Shown here: positions 36,705 to 47,763 of the stretch, piece by piece
How positions within the stretch are numbered: position 1 is the first letter of the stretch
Layout: each line of letters opens with the position of its first letter
Assembly (NCBI GenBank): GCA_008828725.1
Contig: MEHQ01003205.1
Span: 248,001 to 312,000 of the forward strand
Origin: Saccharina japonica
Lineage: Eukaryota; Sar; Phaeophyceae; Laminariales; Laminariaceae
DNA: 64,000 bases
Direction of reading: 5' to 3'
Translations under genes and position numbers: made by a program
The notes under the pieces: generated by a model
Databases searched by the model: none
Told to the model about the DNA's origin: nothing
The model's input: the letters and a program-made list of their open reading frames with translations, nothing else

Positions 36705-37721
36705 ATGGGGTAATGCTCATATACTTCCTGCCAGAAGACCCCCTGTTTGAATTCTGAGGGCAGCAAAAGAGCAAGGTACTGCAAGCAACATGCTGAGACC
36801 AGTATGGTAGACGTTCGCATCAGGCGGGTCCTACACGACACCTGCACAAACCGATAGAGCTTCAACCTGTTGGGCATCAAACGGCCTGTGTACTGCAAAT
36901 AACATGCTGATACCATTCTTGTAAACGTCCGAAAGAGGCGTTGTGAACAGCGCTCCTGCACGACACAACCAAACTTTAACACCGAGGGCAGCAAGACAGC
37001 GAGCTACTGCGAGAAACATGCTGACACCGGTGTGGTAAATGTCACCAGCAGGCGTTGCTCACATGACTCCTGCATGATACGACCAACCTTCAATATCGAG
37101 GGCAGCAAGACAGCGAGATACTGTAAGAAACATCTTGACGCCGGCATGGTAAACGTCCTCGGCAGGGGTTGCTCACATGGTACCTGTACGAAGCGCGTGA
37201 GCTTCAGTGTCGTTGGCACGAACGAGGCAGTGTACTGCAAGCAACATGCCGACATCGGCATGGTGGATGTCTGAAACAGACGGGGCTCATCCGAGTCCTG
37301 CCTGATACACCCAAGCTTAAATACCGCCGGGAGCAAGACGGCCATGTTCTGCAAACAGCATGCTGTCGATGGGATGATAGACGTCAGCAACAAAATTTGT
37401 TCACCAAACGCATGCTTCCGCATGCCTACATGGCGTGTACTTTCTGTCGGTGCTGGCTCTGTATGCGCACACCTTAAAAGCGATCTTTCGGCCGGTCGAG
37501 TGATCAACTTAAGAGCAAAGTGCAAGGTAACGACCTGCTCCAAACATGCTAAGTGGGGAGTCGCCGGCTAGCAGCCTACCCACTGTCTCGAACATGGCCA
37601 ACTCGACATTGTGTTCGTCCGTACTGTGGGAGTAGAAATCATCACGAAATCCTATCGTGGTTCCCCCGGCGGTGTTTTACGAAGGGCCGCCTTCCACGTA
37701 AAACCTGAGTGCAAAATTTGA
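36705..37721 (+). pseudogene. Broken EsV-1-7 repeat gene (D' paralog of 27755-28657)
   Basis: Aligned motif by motif with the intact gene in D: repeated TACTGCAAGCAACATGCTGA-type segments (the YCKQHA core) occur throughout, and the WG-containing cap and QPTHC segment near 37540-37590 are recognisable. The start-codon region carries an early stop and several frames are needed to read the rest, so it cannot make the full protein. Internal frames 37032-37274 and 37344-37571 still contain two or three complete motifs each. Confidence 0.75.
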
Positions 37722-37797
37722 TGTGTTTTAGTAAAATTGTGTTGTAAAAGTTCGGTCAGTGTTTAGGGCAATCCAATCTGAAGCGTTTCATGTATAT

Positions 37798-38098
37798 GTC
37801 CCGATGTTCTAGTGGTACCCTCGAACGTTTCTCAAATTAATTTACGGAGTTCGAACCCCCCGTGGGTCGGACGTTTGAGTTTATTCGCAGTAACAAATAA
37901 AAAACGGAATCAACTGCTGAGTGCACTTAGTAATAGCAGCGTGGGGAGGAAACACTCGATGGGAGTCGACAAGGGAAAGAAAGGGATGAAGTTTTCTCGC
38001 GATGAAAGTTCAAGGCACGAACCATGGTGGGGGAGGAGAGAGACAAAATAGTACTAAAACATACTGCTTGTTTTTCACTTTTGTTTCTTTTCGATGAG
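37798..38098 (+). mobile_element. SINE-like insertion with a tRNA-derived head
   Basis: The first 75 bases (37798-37872) resemble a worn tRNA: box A-like TGTTCTAGTGGTA at 37805, a D-stem GTTC/GAAC, box B-like GTTCGAACCC at 37849 with a nearly complete T-stem, and partly pairing ends GTCC/GGAC. The anticodon stem is poor, so it is not a working tRNA. D lacks the whole stretch: the paralogs rejoin at AGTTTATCTTGCT (38099; 28780 in D). About 300 bp with an internal RNA polymerase III-type promoter fits a SINE. Confidence 0.5.
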
Positions 38099-38183
38099 TA
38101 CAGTTTATCTTGCTTCGGGAAACGTGGCGCAAATGTTAGCGGGCACAATAAGACCAATATGATAAAGAACGCGGGATATCCAG

Positions 38184-38441
38184 ACGCGTGCAATGATATA
38201 GGTACCTGGTAGCACGTTTTGGCTAGAACAGTTTCTAAATGACATGGCTTCTTAATCCAAAATCGTCGTATTTCCGATTTCGTGTTGCAAAATTGCTCAT
38301 TTTACATTAAGGCCATGGAATGCTTCGTCGGACATATACCATTATTACGTTCCTCCAAAATCAGTTTGTTACTTACTGTTGGTCACATACCCTCAATCGA
38401 GTAATGTCAGAAACATCAGAGTGCACGTCTACAGTATCATA
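38184..38441 (+). mobile_element. Old copy of the 6-bp-TSD element (ortholog of 28865)
   Basis: Starts ACGCGTGCAATGATATAGGT and reaches GTGCACGTCTACAGTAT near 38438. It occupies the position equivalent to 28865-29110 in D. Confidence 0.55.
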
Positions 38442-38714
38442 GTCCGGCCATTCGCGCGTTGTACAGCGCGGGTTATACGGTCACAAGATTGGCAAGGTCC
38501 ACGAGAGATCTTCGTGAAGGGGGGCATCGGTTGATCTACAGTAGACGAAGAGCCTTGTGCAATGCAACGGGTTGGTGATATCTGTACGATCTTGCTTTGT
38601 TACAAGTTCAATACCAAGAAAAACCGCGGCTATCCAGTGTTGATTATAGAGTTTGTCAATTTGGCTGTTGGGGGGAATGCTTATTTTGGAGATGGTCGTC
38701 GTTACCCGCCAAGG

Positions 38715-38959
38715 ACGCATGCTACGATTGAGGTGCACCGTGTTTATTTTAAGCTTCTCACTTACGGAGCGCCATACCTCACCCAAAAAAGATTATGAAG
38801 GAATATAAAAGGGCTGCCGGATGCGAAATCTAATGACCGAAGTATACCCTGAAACCTTACTTGTCACAAAAAATGAAAGTCCGACGAATTTGTGTGAAGG
38901 AGCCCGATCGTTCAAAAAACAATTCATTTAAAAAGTGATATATCTACCGTAGCACGCGT
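38715..38959 (+). mobile_element. 245-bp inverted-repeat element (MITE) with 6-bp target duplication
   Basis: Left end ACGCATGCTACG, right end CGTAGCACGCGT. Flanked by CCAAGG on both sides (38709-38714 and 38960-38965). The empty site in D reads CCACAGG at about 29533-29539. No coding capacity. Confidence 0.8.
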
Positions 38960-39729
38960 CCAAGGGCCTGTTGCTCGGCGTCATAGCCGACTATGTTTTC
39001 ACGATTTTGTTTTAAGTCGCAACAATATTTATGAACACTATATGGCCCTCAAGAGGTTGTATCAGTCTACAGCGGAGCACGTTCGCCGTGTCCGAGGTGT
39101 ATTGCCTGAGAAATCTAGACAATTCTGACGGTGATTAGATGGTGGAAATGATCAAGGTTGTAGCTGATATTCCGTCAGGGATTCACTGGTGCATGCTGTC
39201 TCGTGGACATGGTCACGGCCAGCTTGTATATCGTTGAACGTTTGTTGTGGCGCGCCTTATCGACACTCAATGCCGCTTGTCAATACAGGTTAGACTCAGT
39301 GGGAGTAACTCAAAGAAATGACACCTTAAGGATGGCGGCATAATGTTTCAGTTCCTCAAATGAGGAGCTCAGTACTATTAGTACGTCACTGGAACTTCTG
39401 CTTTTTAAAAACTATGTTTGCGCAACCCGACCCACTATCGATTTTATCGATTATAGTGTAAGAGCTACAGTAGTCCTCCAACGAGTATTGGAGCAAAAGT
39501 TGTCATTCTGACCGATAGTAAGTCACCTGAGCAGCAAGAGTCCGAATAAAAACGAAAGCGAAAAAAATGCAACTACTATCGGGGCATACGCATTGAATAT
39601 GTAGCCTCGCCTACAACAGGTAGACCGTTTGCGGAAACGTTGATAGCATATATTGTTTTCGGCGCGGTTCACTGTGCCGTTAATCTGTTGTCCATTATCG
39701 TACGTTGTCCTTCATCCGATTGGGGATAG

Positions 39730-40055
39730 TATAGAAAAAGGGGGGCACAAATATCGGCTTGGCTGCCCAAATCAGCGACTACCCCACGTGTGCTCACACT
39801 TGCAGCCGGAACCTCGTGCTTGCTTGTGATCGACGTGGGGATGCTGACCTGCACTTGATGCCTTTCTATTCTCGAAAGGAGTGGCTACCTGCAGGTCCCT
39901 ACCCAAGCTACCCAACATCAAAACCAACCGTTTTCTATCCCAGTCCCCGGTAAGGACAGGCCTCATTCTCTCTACCAATAAACCCTGTTTTGTTCGTTAT
40001 TCCGTTGCGGAGGCCGTTACTTCATCTACGTACAAAACTACCCACAACATACCAA
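39730..40055 (-). mobile_element. Interior of the short LTR-type fossil element, without its terminal repeats
   Basis: Reverse complement of 2643-2960, including the GGTTGGTTTTGGTGTT and CACACGTGGGGTAGTCG segments. It starts precisely at the repeat/interior junction seen in the copy at 2642. D lacks it at about 30260-30310. Confidence 0.6.
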
Positions 40056-40130
40056 CTAATAAATGATGAGCTTTAGCATGCTGGGATATTTATCATGTTG
40101 TTGTGTCTAGTCAATACGAAGAGTTGAGAA

Positions 40131-40845
40131 GAGGCGTCTTGGAGAAAACAAAATAACAGCAAAAAAACAAAACAATCCGGTTGTATTTTTTCAGCTGCCA
40201 TACGATTTGTGGTATAATTTCTACGTTTTCATTACTCCCTACGGAAAACAAACTTGCCACATTCATAATGCTCGGATTGCCGGCAGGTGAGTATTTGTAG
40301 AGGGCCTAGGTCCTGGGTATAGTTTGTGCCTCAGAAGGCATATCAGTCAGACGCGTTTTTCATCGAGGAAAGCGCCTCTTACTCGAAAACGACTCGTCAT
40401 GCCCCTGGTATCCAAGACGAATTTTTTAAGTGGCAGTTTCTTCGGCTGCTCATACTGTTTTAACTCCGACGTTTGACGAGGACGCCGATAACTAGCAGGT
40501 AAATCCAGCCGGGCCTCTAGTTTGACCGTGCGTAGCGACCTACGCGACCACAGCCGGGTGTAGATACCAAACAGGAACTCCGAAACGATCAACAGGTCGT
40601 TTTCGAGTAAGACGCACGTTCCGTGATGAACAACGCGTCTGATCGATACGCCTCATGAGCCACCAATGTTAACCATGAGCTAGCCTCTCCAATACGTCTC
40701 ACCTGTCGACTACCAGAGCATTAACATTGTAACAAGTTCGTTTTCCGCAGGGAGTCATGAAAAAGTAGAACTTATCCCCGAAATAGTATGGCAACTTAAA
40801 CAATACAATACATTATTTTGTTTGCCCGAAAACGCCCCATAAACG
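40131..40845. mobile_element. Second foldback element, with an unrelated core
   Basis: The outer arms (about 40131-40395 and 40600-40845) are imperfect reverse complements and match the arms of the 540-bp palindrome: a CGGAAAACRAACTTG segment, AATGCTC, and GATCAGACGC/GCGTCTGATCGATA. The middle (about 40400-40590) is not in the smaller element. D has an empty site (GGAAGACCAG, about 30386-30395). Target duplication is not clear. Confidence 0.6.
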
Positions 40846-41062
40846 ACCAGTTTGTGCGACTAAACAGTAGATTTTGGAACGGTACGAGATTGAAAGAGTT
40901 CGTGTATTCAATTGCTCTGTAGGGTATTCTACTGATGGTAATTTATAACTCGGGTAGGCAACTCAAATTGAAAAAGTGTTTTGATTGAATAACTGACCGG
41001 ATTTTCCTCTAGGAGCGTATGAAGCTCAGTTCTTTGTGGCGCCATAGCAATACGACATTGAC

Positions 41063-41311
41063 CTGTTTACTGCATATTTTTGTTTTGCCTTGTCATTATC
41101 CTGTTCTGAGTCACGGGAGACAGAGATTCCCACCCTCGGCCAGATACCCGTGTTGCTTCGTGTGGCAACCTCCTGAGTATCTCGACGACCAAATGTTTAC
41201 GTCGCTCTCTCCTCACTCAAATATCGGCCGGGTTTCTGACTACAGTAGTACAGCCCACAGTGGTCTCGGGTTACCAAGCGTCCGAATGGTTCGGTAGTGA
41301 CCGACTCCTCC
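41063..41311 (-). mobile_element. Lone terminal repeat of the short LTR-type fossil element
   Basis: Reverse complement of 2398-2642 over its whole length, more diverged than the two repeats at 2398 and 3046 are from each other. It marks the exact junction between D' and A'. Confidence 0.6.
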
Positions 41312-43610
41312 ATTACCGATCTCATGTGATAATACTATTTACCTTACTCCTATTCATACTTATATTTCACCCTAAATTGCCCATGTCTCTGGCTGTTACC
41401 ACAACTACACGAGGAGAGAGTGGCACGGTCGGGAAACCAGGGAAGCATAAAACACACTCGATAACAAGTGCAGCGGCTTTCCCGACCGCCCGAAAGGGTC
41501 ATTCCGGCTCACAAGCCTCGTGCGAGTGCGCACGAGCACAATACCAATATGTTCCTGACCACCTTTGAGGCCCTAACACCTCATGGCGACTTTGTCGGGC
41601 CTGTTATCATCGGTTGTTCCCCGCCTAATTCCTGTTGGCGTACAAATCCACCTTACTCTGACCCAGGTAGTGCACGGTGTGCACCACACCCGAGTCAGTG
41701 TCGAACAGCCCGTCTGATGGCATCCCAACGACGTACCTCCGACATGAACAGAACCACATAACCCCTCCAGGCTGACGAAGGAATGATAATTCCCTCAGAA
41801 ACGAGCATTCCGTACAAAACCAGTAGGAGGACCCGGTGAGTCGTGTCTACCCCCAACCTGAGCTTCAGGCTCACTTCAACACGCCCACGGGACCACGATA
41901 GCCGTGACCGGTAGCTACAGCTCAACGTGCAATGAATACAGATCGTGCATCGTCGCCAATGTACTGGAAATCGTATTCGACGCACAACACAACAGCCCGA
42001 TCGAAAATCAGGCCTTGCAACTGTTCGAAACAAAACATAAACCTGACAAACTATCTTCATTCGAAATGTACTCTATAATGGGTGACCAGACGTTTACGCA
42101 TAACAAGCGGAGCGTAGCTGAGCCACCGGGCCACTAGAGGTCACGATGTAGGTACAGAGCCCCCCCCTTTCCCCTCCAGCGACGCGACGGCCCTGACCTG
42201 GCCTCCATAGCCAATCGACTCAGCCCGCATTGTCTACTCAAGCCCGCACATCTCGGCCGAAGAAATGTTTAGCGTCCGAATCGACAACCGCGACCATCCA
42301 TCCACGCGTAGTAGTCGCTAGTCAGATTGTGGCGTGGGCACACCCGATGCAAAAGACGCCAGCGAAAAACGCTCCGTGGGTACAGGCGAGGGCGACAATG
42401 CAGGGGGGGTCAGGGAAGTGTCACCGACGTATCTTCAACGGCGTAAGGTTGCGGGAGTTTATATCACTACCTCCGCCCCCGTACCGTTCTAGGCTTCGCC
42501 TGGTGTGCATGCTATGTGACGAGATCGCCTGTGGTGTGTCTGTACAACGTACCAGTGTGTAATCGATCAAGCCTATGTATAAATAATATTTGTTGTATAC
42601 CCCGTTACAATAGTGTGCTACCCTATAAGGGTCGACAAGACAATGTTCACCACCCTGACCCCAAACTTCACAGCATCAGTATCGAAAAATATTTTCACCG
42701 CAGCAGGAGTAATACTAACACTAGCAGAAAAACGCTCACACGGAAGTATCGTCACCAAAGGGCTGTCGTATTATCATGGACAGTATTTGTGAAAACATTG
42801 AAAGAGGAACGGCTGCGCCAGACCGCAGAAGGCTTCACGAATATCGTGTTGAAAACGTGAACAGCCACGGGGAACCAACGTTTACAGCACACGTGACTGT
42901 CGTCGCTGCCAAACTTGCCTATCAACACTCTTCACGTGTTTTTCGACAAACAAATATAGGATTAGACATCCCAAACAAATATATACCGATGATAGAAAGG
43001 TATATATATTGTGCCCTGTCGGTCTTGGACCGTCTGAAGCCCGAACCCGACTTAGTCGCTTTATGTAGAAGGCTGGTAAAATAATCCGCACAACGACAAC
43101 CAATCTTCGCGGAGTACGGAGTTGTTGACGGTGCGGACACTGCAAAGTTCACTCAACTATTGTGTGTCTACGAGAATCGTGAGAAGGAAACGATAACAAC
43201 AAATGAAATACGAACGGGCTCCCATCAGTTTCGGACTGCGAAAAGTCTGGATCCTATTGTGTTGTTGTATGTAAGGGGGTTGAAAACATGAGCGGCATAT
43301 CGGCCAACCAATTTGACAGCGCACGACATTGATTTAGGTGTCAGAACGGCATAGTAACGAACAATGGGCCCGACCGTCCAATAGAGCGTATGTATGGGGT
43401 GCCCTGATATAGCGAGAAAGGTTTTGTGCTCTCAGGGCGATAGTCTCCTGCCTGTTTGAAGCCGAATGGGGGGGGCAAGAAATTAACAGTGTTGCCCCAT
43501 ATAAGGGACTAGCGACATGATATCGTTGAATCAACCTAAATACACAGCACATGGGAATGTTTTTGATGCCTAACCTGCTTATCACTACAATCGTTTCGTC
43601 GTGCGTTCCG
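41063..43610 (-). repeat. Arm A' of the large inverted duplication
   Basis: Reverse complement of 1-2642 (anchors listed for arm A). It contains the inverted tandem array (about 42840-43600) and the GC-rich former coding stretch (about 41700-42480). Confidence 0.75.
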
Positions 43611-44345
43611 GTCATTCAACTAACGTGGGGCATACAAAACCAACACCGTACACCTAAGTGCACATCGGGTACCGTGCGTGTTGTGCACGCTCTAGACGGC
43701 GAAGAAATTCGAGGTTTGCCGCGTTGATACCTTGCCAGGGTTGGCAACATAAGCAGCGGAGCGGCCGCATATATTTTGATGTCAGGGTGCACGAAACAAC
43801 CCACTCGTATTCCCAGTAGAACCAACACGATTCTGGTCCTGGCGATAAGATGTTTAGCGTATGCCGAGACGTCTATGATTGTACTCCTTTAAAAAACTCA
43901 CTATCAGACAGAAAACATTTACTTGCTTTGAGTGCGGATAGGTGGATGACTACTCGACACTGCTGCGCTTTCATTGATTCCAACACCTTCCTGAGTATTC
44001 CGACGTGTGCATCTGTAGCGAAGAGGGACGTCTCTCGCCCGATTCCACCCCTCCGGTTCCCAACCAAAACGCTTGCGTGAACGCACATGCATATGTCCAA
44101 CCTGCCCAAATCACTAGCAATGCAACACGTCGCGGCACAACCAACTGTATGTACACGCACCGTGTACTGGATGTATCACCCACTTGCGTTAAACTCAACC
44201 TCTTAAATATGCATTGTTCAGGTTTCTGTTTAATGCGTCATCGTTTGTTGTCGTTTCCACGGACGTGTTATGAGCGAGACTGAGTCGGAAACTATATTCG
44301 TGTGTCCTTTTGCTGTTTCAGCCCCTTCCCAGGTTTTAACCGAAT
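43610..44345. other. No supported gene
   Basis: Probably continues block A beyond the window's left edge, so no comparison is possible. Frames of 70-95 residues exist on both strands at 43850-44280 without recognisable motifs. Confidence 0.4.
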
Positions 44346-45345
44346 TAATCAGGAATAATGATACCGAGACACTGCAAACAACATGCTGCAAACGGCATGG
44401 TGTATGTCGTTAGCAGGTGTTTCTCGCATGCCCCTTGCATCAGGCAAGCGATCTGCAACGTCGAAAGAGGCGACGTGGCAACATACGCCGAACAAGATAT
44501 ATGTGCCAGTCGTTGCTCGCATGACACCCGCACAGGCCGGTCGTCTTTCAACGTCGCCGGCATGAAGAAGTCATCGTACTACATACTACTGAAAAAGCTG
44601 AGGATGGAATAGTACACTTCGTCCGGCAGGCTTTGCACATACGAGTCCTACACGAGGCAACCGACTTGCAATATAATCGGCAGCAGAAAGCCGGTGTACT
44701 GCAAACGACACCCTAATAGTGGCATGGCGGAGGTCTATATCGTTGTTTGCTGAAACGATACCTGCACAAAGCACGGGTCGTTGTATGTCGTTGGCACCGA
44801 AACACCGGCGTACTGTAAGCAGCACGCTGGCGGTATGGTGATTGCCGACACCAGGCGTTCCTCACCCAACTCGTGTAACACAATGCCCACCTTGAATGTC
44901 GTAGGGAGCAAAAGGGGGTTGTGCTGCAAGCAACATGCAAGCGACCGTATACAGCAGTGGACATCGTCAATCAAACCTGATCTTGTGAATCTTGCTCGAG
45001 GAAATCGAGCTTCATTATCGTCATCGCAAACAAGGTTTTGTACTGCAAGAAACATGCTCACGGCGTCATGGTGAATGCCGTCACCCGATTGCTCACACGA
45101 GTCGTCCCTAAAGTTCCCGGCATGTAATTCCGCGGGCAGCAGTAACGATATGTTATGCTGGCAATACGCTGTGAACTGTATGGTTTCCGTCCACACCAAG
45201 CATTGTTTCATGCCTCGTGCACCAAGTGGCCAGTATGAAGTGCAATAACCTACTATTCGGCTTGCGTTTGCGACCGCCACAAGATCGTTAGCGGCCGGTC
45301 TGGTGATCAACTTTAACGCAAGATGCAATGTCGTAGCCTGCACAG
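44345..45345 (+). pseudogene. Broken EsV-1-7 repeat gene, fourth lineage
   Basis: Begins inside a motif (RHCKQHAANGMVYV) and continues through about seven worn motifs with recognisable YCKQHA, CSH and RSSFNVAG segments, reaching the cap region (the LWG-like segment and ITF/INF at about 45300). The downstream flank (a CAGTTTTCCCGAGGG segment, about 45379) matches the 3' flank of the intact gene in D (about 28763), which supports common origin. Several motifs have lost cysteines and no frame spans it. The 5' end of the gene is missing. Confidence 0.65.
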
Positions 45346-46030
45346 TTTTATTTTCGCTTTAACGGTTACTTCGAGATTCAGTTTTCCCGAGGGGTGCCAT
45401 CCATCTCGCTTGTGGAAACTAGGCGGAGAGTTGTTCCAGAAAAGTACAATATATGTTAAATATTGGAAACTAGCCGAGGCTAGATTGTTGCACGTTTTCC
45501 TCGAAGCACGTTAAGCCGTACGGTGAAAAGTGCTTTAAAAGGGAAGTATTGTTGAATCAACTCAAAAAACGAAATGCAACATACTATGTTTGCTCGGTCA
45601 GTACGATGTGGCGTTTTTGTCTGCATATGTGTAGGACAACTTCGAATAAAGGTGGTATTGATAACTTAGTGTACATATATGTAGATAGTTGGACTCAACA
45701 AGTCGTCGAGGTGGCCTTTATGTTGCGCGACATAGTTTGGACTGGACGGGCGGACATGTATATAATTCAGGGCTACTGGGCCACTGTAAAATCTTAGAGT
45801 GTAAACCAGTAGTGGCGATGTAATGTCCGTCGGCATCAGAACAACTTCGTCAAATTCGACATTTACAGCATAACAGCAACAAACGAAAACCCTCCAAGTA
45901 TGGGATTGTCATCATTTAGAGAGTCTCAGGTTGATATTGAGCTTAGAGAATCACGGGGGCGATTGGTGTCGTAGAAGGAGAGTGATAACAATAAGAGAAA
46001 TAGAGAGATCATTCCTTGTTTTGGAAAAAG
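45345..46030. other. 3' flank of the broken EsV-1-7 gene, then no gene seen
   Basis: 45350-45510 aligns with 28740-28910; the rest has no match in the window. Confidence 0.5.
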
Positions 46031-46134
46031 GGTGAAAACGATATGGTGAAAACGCACAGGGCCATATAGGTATTGCCTACCTAGGAAATATAATATGCGG
46101 CCTTTACGGTTGGTCACGTCTAAGCTAGGTTATC

Positions 46135-46326
46135 GCGCTGGGGGCGAACGCTGACGAATCGCTGTACCACCTGGATCTGCTCAAAGCACGCGTACAGCTG
46201 ATGCGACTCAACTAGTGGCGAAAACACGAAGCCGACATTATAGGTCAAACTAGTTACATTGGGGGCAATAATCCACGTGCCGGAACTCGAGGTTGGACTA
46301 ACGTTAGGTGGGTGATTACCCAACAT
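46135..46326 (-). pseudogene. Broken gene fragment (paralog of 3430-3600)
   Basis: Better-preserved copy: a single minus frame reads PTSSSGTWIIAP, VGFVFSPL, then LYACFEQIQVVQRF and ends RPQRDNLA. Function unknown. Confidence 0.4.
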
Positions 46327-47009
46327 AAATTTGTAGTGCGCACCAGATCGTCATCATCGCATTTCTTACCCGTGTACAACGCGTTTGACAAACATGGCGC
46401 TGTACAATGAAGTACACCGACAACAAAAACTATCACGTAAATACCTTGGCGTGTTGTTGAACAATGCTTTGCACGAAGATATTTGATGAGTAATACAGCA
46501 GAAACACGTTAAATCAAGCCAAACCGTCGTAAACAAATACTGAGGCCTCACGAAAGAGGACTGGGAAGTCGTATGACCGACTCTCGCCGAACCCAAAACC
46601 CTTGGAACACCGCTACGCCTGACACACGATACGGTCGGCGCACAAATCCTTACAAATATCGCACCGGTGCAGTTCACCGAAAAGTGCATCCAATATTACG
46701 GAGAGTTGTGCCGTGCACGAAATATAGGAGCTCAAAATCGCAGTAACGAATTGCTGGTGCAACACATGTGGAAACAATTTAACGCACCTGGTGTATGTCA
46801 GCGAAAACCGGAAGTACGGCAGCCTCAATCTCTATGTTACAGCAGACAAGTAACTGGGTGGTATCGCAGCCATCTGTAAACCACGTCAACACGGCACACT
46901 ACTACCAGCCAGTCACAACGCGTTCCATGTCATCCGTATTAGGACTTTGTACCAGGTGCTACCATATCAAGATCACCTTCTCGAACTATGTTTTTGACGT
47001 CACGTCGAG

Positions 47010-47254
47010 ACGCGTGCTACGGTAGAGGTAGCACGTTTTCGCTGAATTGTGTTCTGAATAATCGGGCCGCTTGACTTAAATTGGTTAGTTTGTCATTTTT
47101 GCGTTGCACTATGTTTCATTATAATCAAGCCATGGGATTGTTCCACCAGGTAGTACTTCTAGTTTCCTCCAAAATCAGTTTGTGGATGAGGTACGGAGCT
47201 CCTGAAGTGACCACTTTTGGAATAAACATTGTGCACCTCTACCGTAGCAGGCCT
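47010..47254 (+). mobile_element. 245-bp inverted-repeat element (MITE) with 6-bp target duplication
   Basis: Ends ACGCGTGCTACGGTAGAGGT and ACCTCTACCGTAGCAGGCCT. Flanks GTCGAG (47004-47009) and CTCGAA (47255-47260) each differ by one base from the empty site GTCGAA in block B (4304-4309). It interrupts the broken gene whose 3' part follows. Confidence 0.8.
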
Positions 47255-47260
47255 CTCGAA

Positions 47261-47704
47261 TGGTATCCTTGTGACGTCATATTGTGGGCAATTACCACCA
47301 ACTGTTTGACCCGGGTGTTTGTTCCTGCCCGAGCATCTCGAACAATTTGCAAGGGTGAAGTGCGGACTTCATTGATGATGGCAGCCCAGAAAGCGACAGT
47401 ACCCGGGCCAGGCGAATCAAGAGCTGGAGGTACTACTGTGCCCGTTGCACCCTTCTTGGTGAACACTACCATGCACGCATGTGAGGACCTTGAAAATCAC
47501 AACATGAGGCCTCATATCACCAGTCTCTTTCAATACTGCGCCAGGAGCCAGGGCAGGGAGGTTCCAAAGACCAAAATGTTAAACCTACGATGTACCAAAG
47601 CAAACACAAACCCAAATACGTCAGGTTATTTTCTTGAAGTAACCGGTATGTCTTACTCTAGACGCCCTTTCCTAGCCCGTACCAAAACGCCTGTACGCAT
47701 GTAA
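47261..47704 (+). pseudogene. Broken gene, 3' part (paralog of 4300-4753)
   Basis: Open plus frame of about 148 codons with W-PCDVILW, PARAS, PGPGES, LVNTTMHAC, MRPH, FQYCARS, CTKANT and SYSRR, most shared with block B. The frame opens upstream only through the inserted element, so the 5' part is cut off. It ends about 60 bp before the convergent EsV-1-7 gene, as in B. No domain recognised. Confidence 0.45.
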
Positions 47705-47763
47705 AAACATTATCCATCGTATATACGAGGATGTTCTCAATAGTCAGTCTAGCACTTTCACAA

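Larger units (their letters stand above)
31110..41062 (+). repeat. Duplication block D' (direct copy of D)
   Basis: See block D for anchors. Relative to D it has gained the 540-bp palindrome, a SINE-like insertion, an inverted-repeat element at 38715, the interior of the short LTR-type element at 39730-40055 and the 0.7-kb palindromic element at 40131-40845. Alignment to D ends at 41062, exactly where a terminal repeat of the LTR-type element starts. Confidence 0.75.

Noticed and set aside
37798-37872. Functional tRNA gene
   Set aside because: Acceptor and anticodon stems pair poorly, and the whole 300-bp stretch behaves as an insertion.
47081-47260. N-terminal extension of the broken gene frame into upstream sequence
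   Set aside because: This part lies within the 245-bp inverted-repeat element, so it is chance open frame, not original coding sequence.
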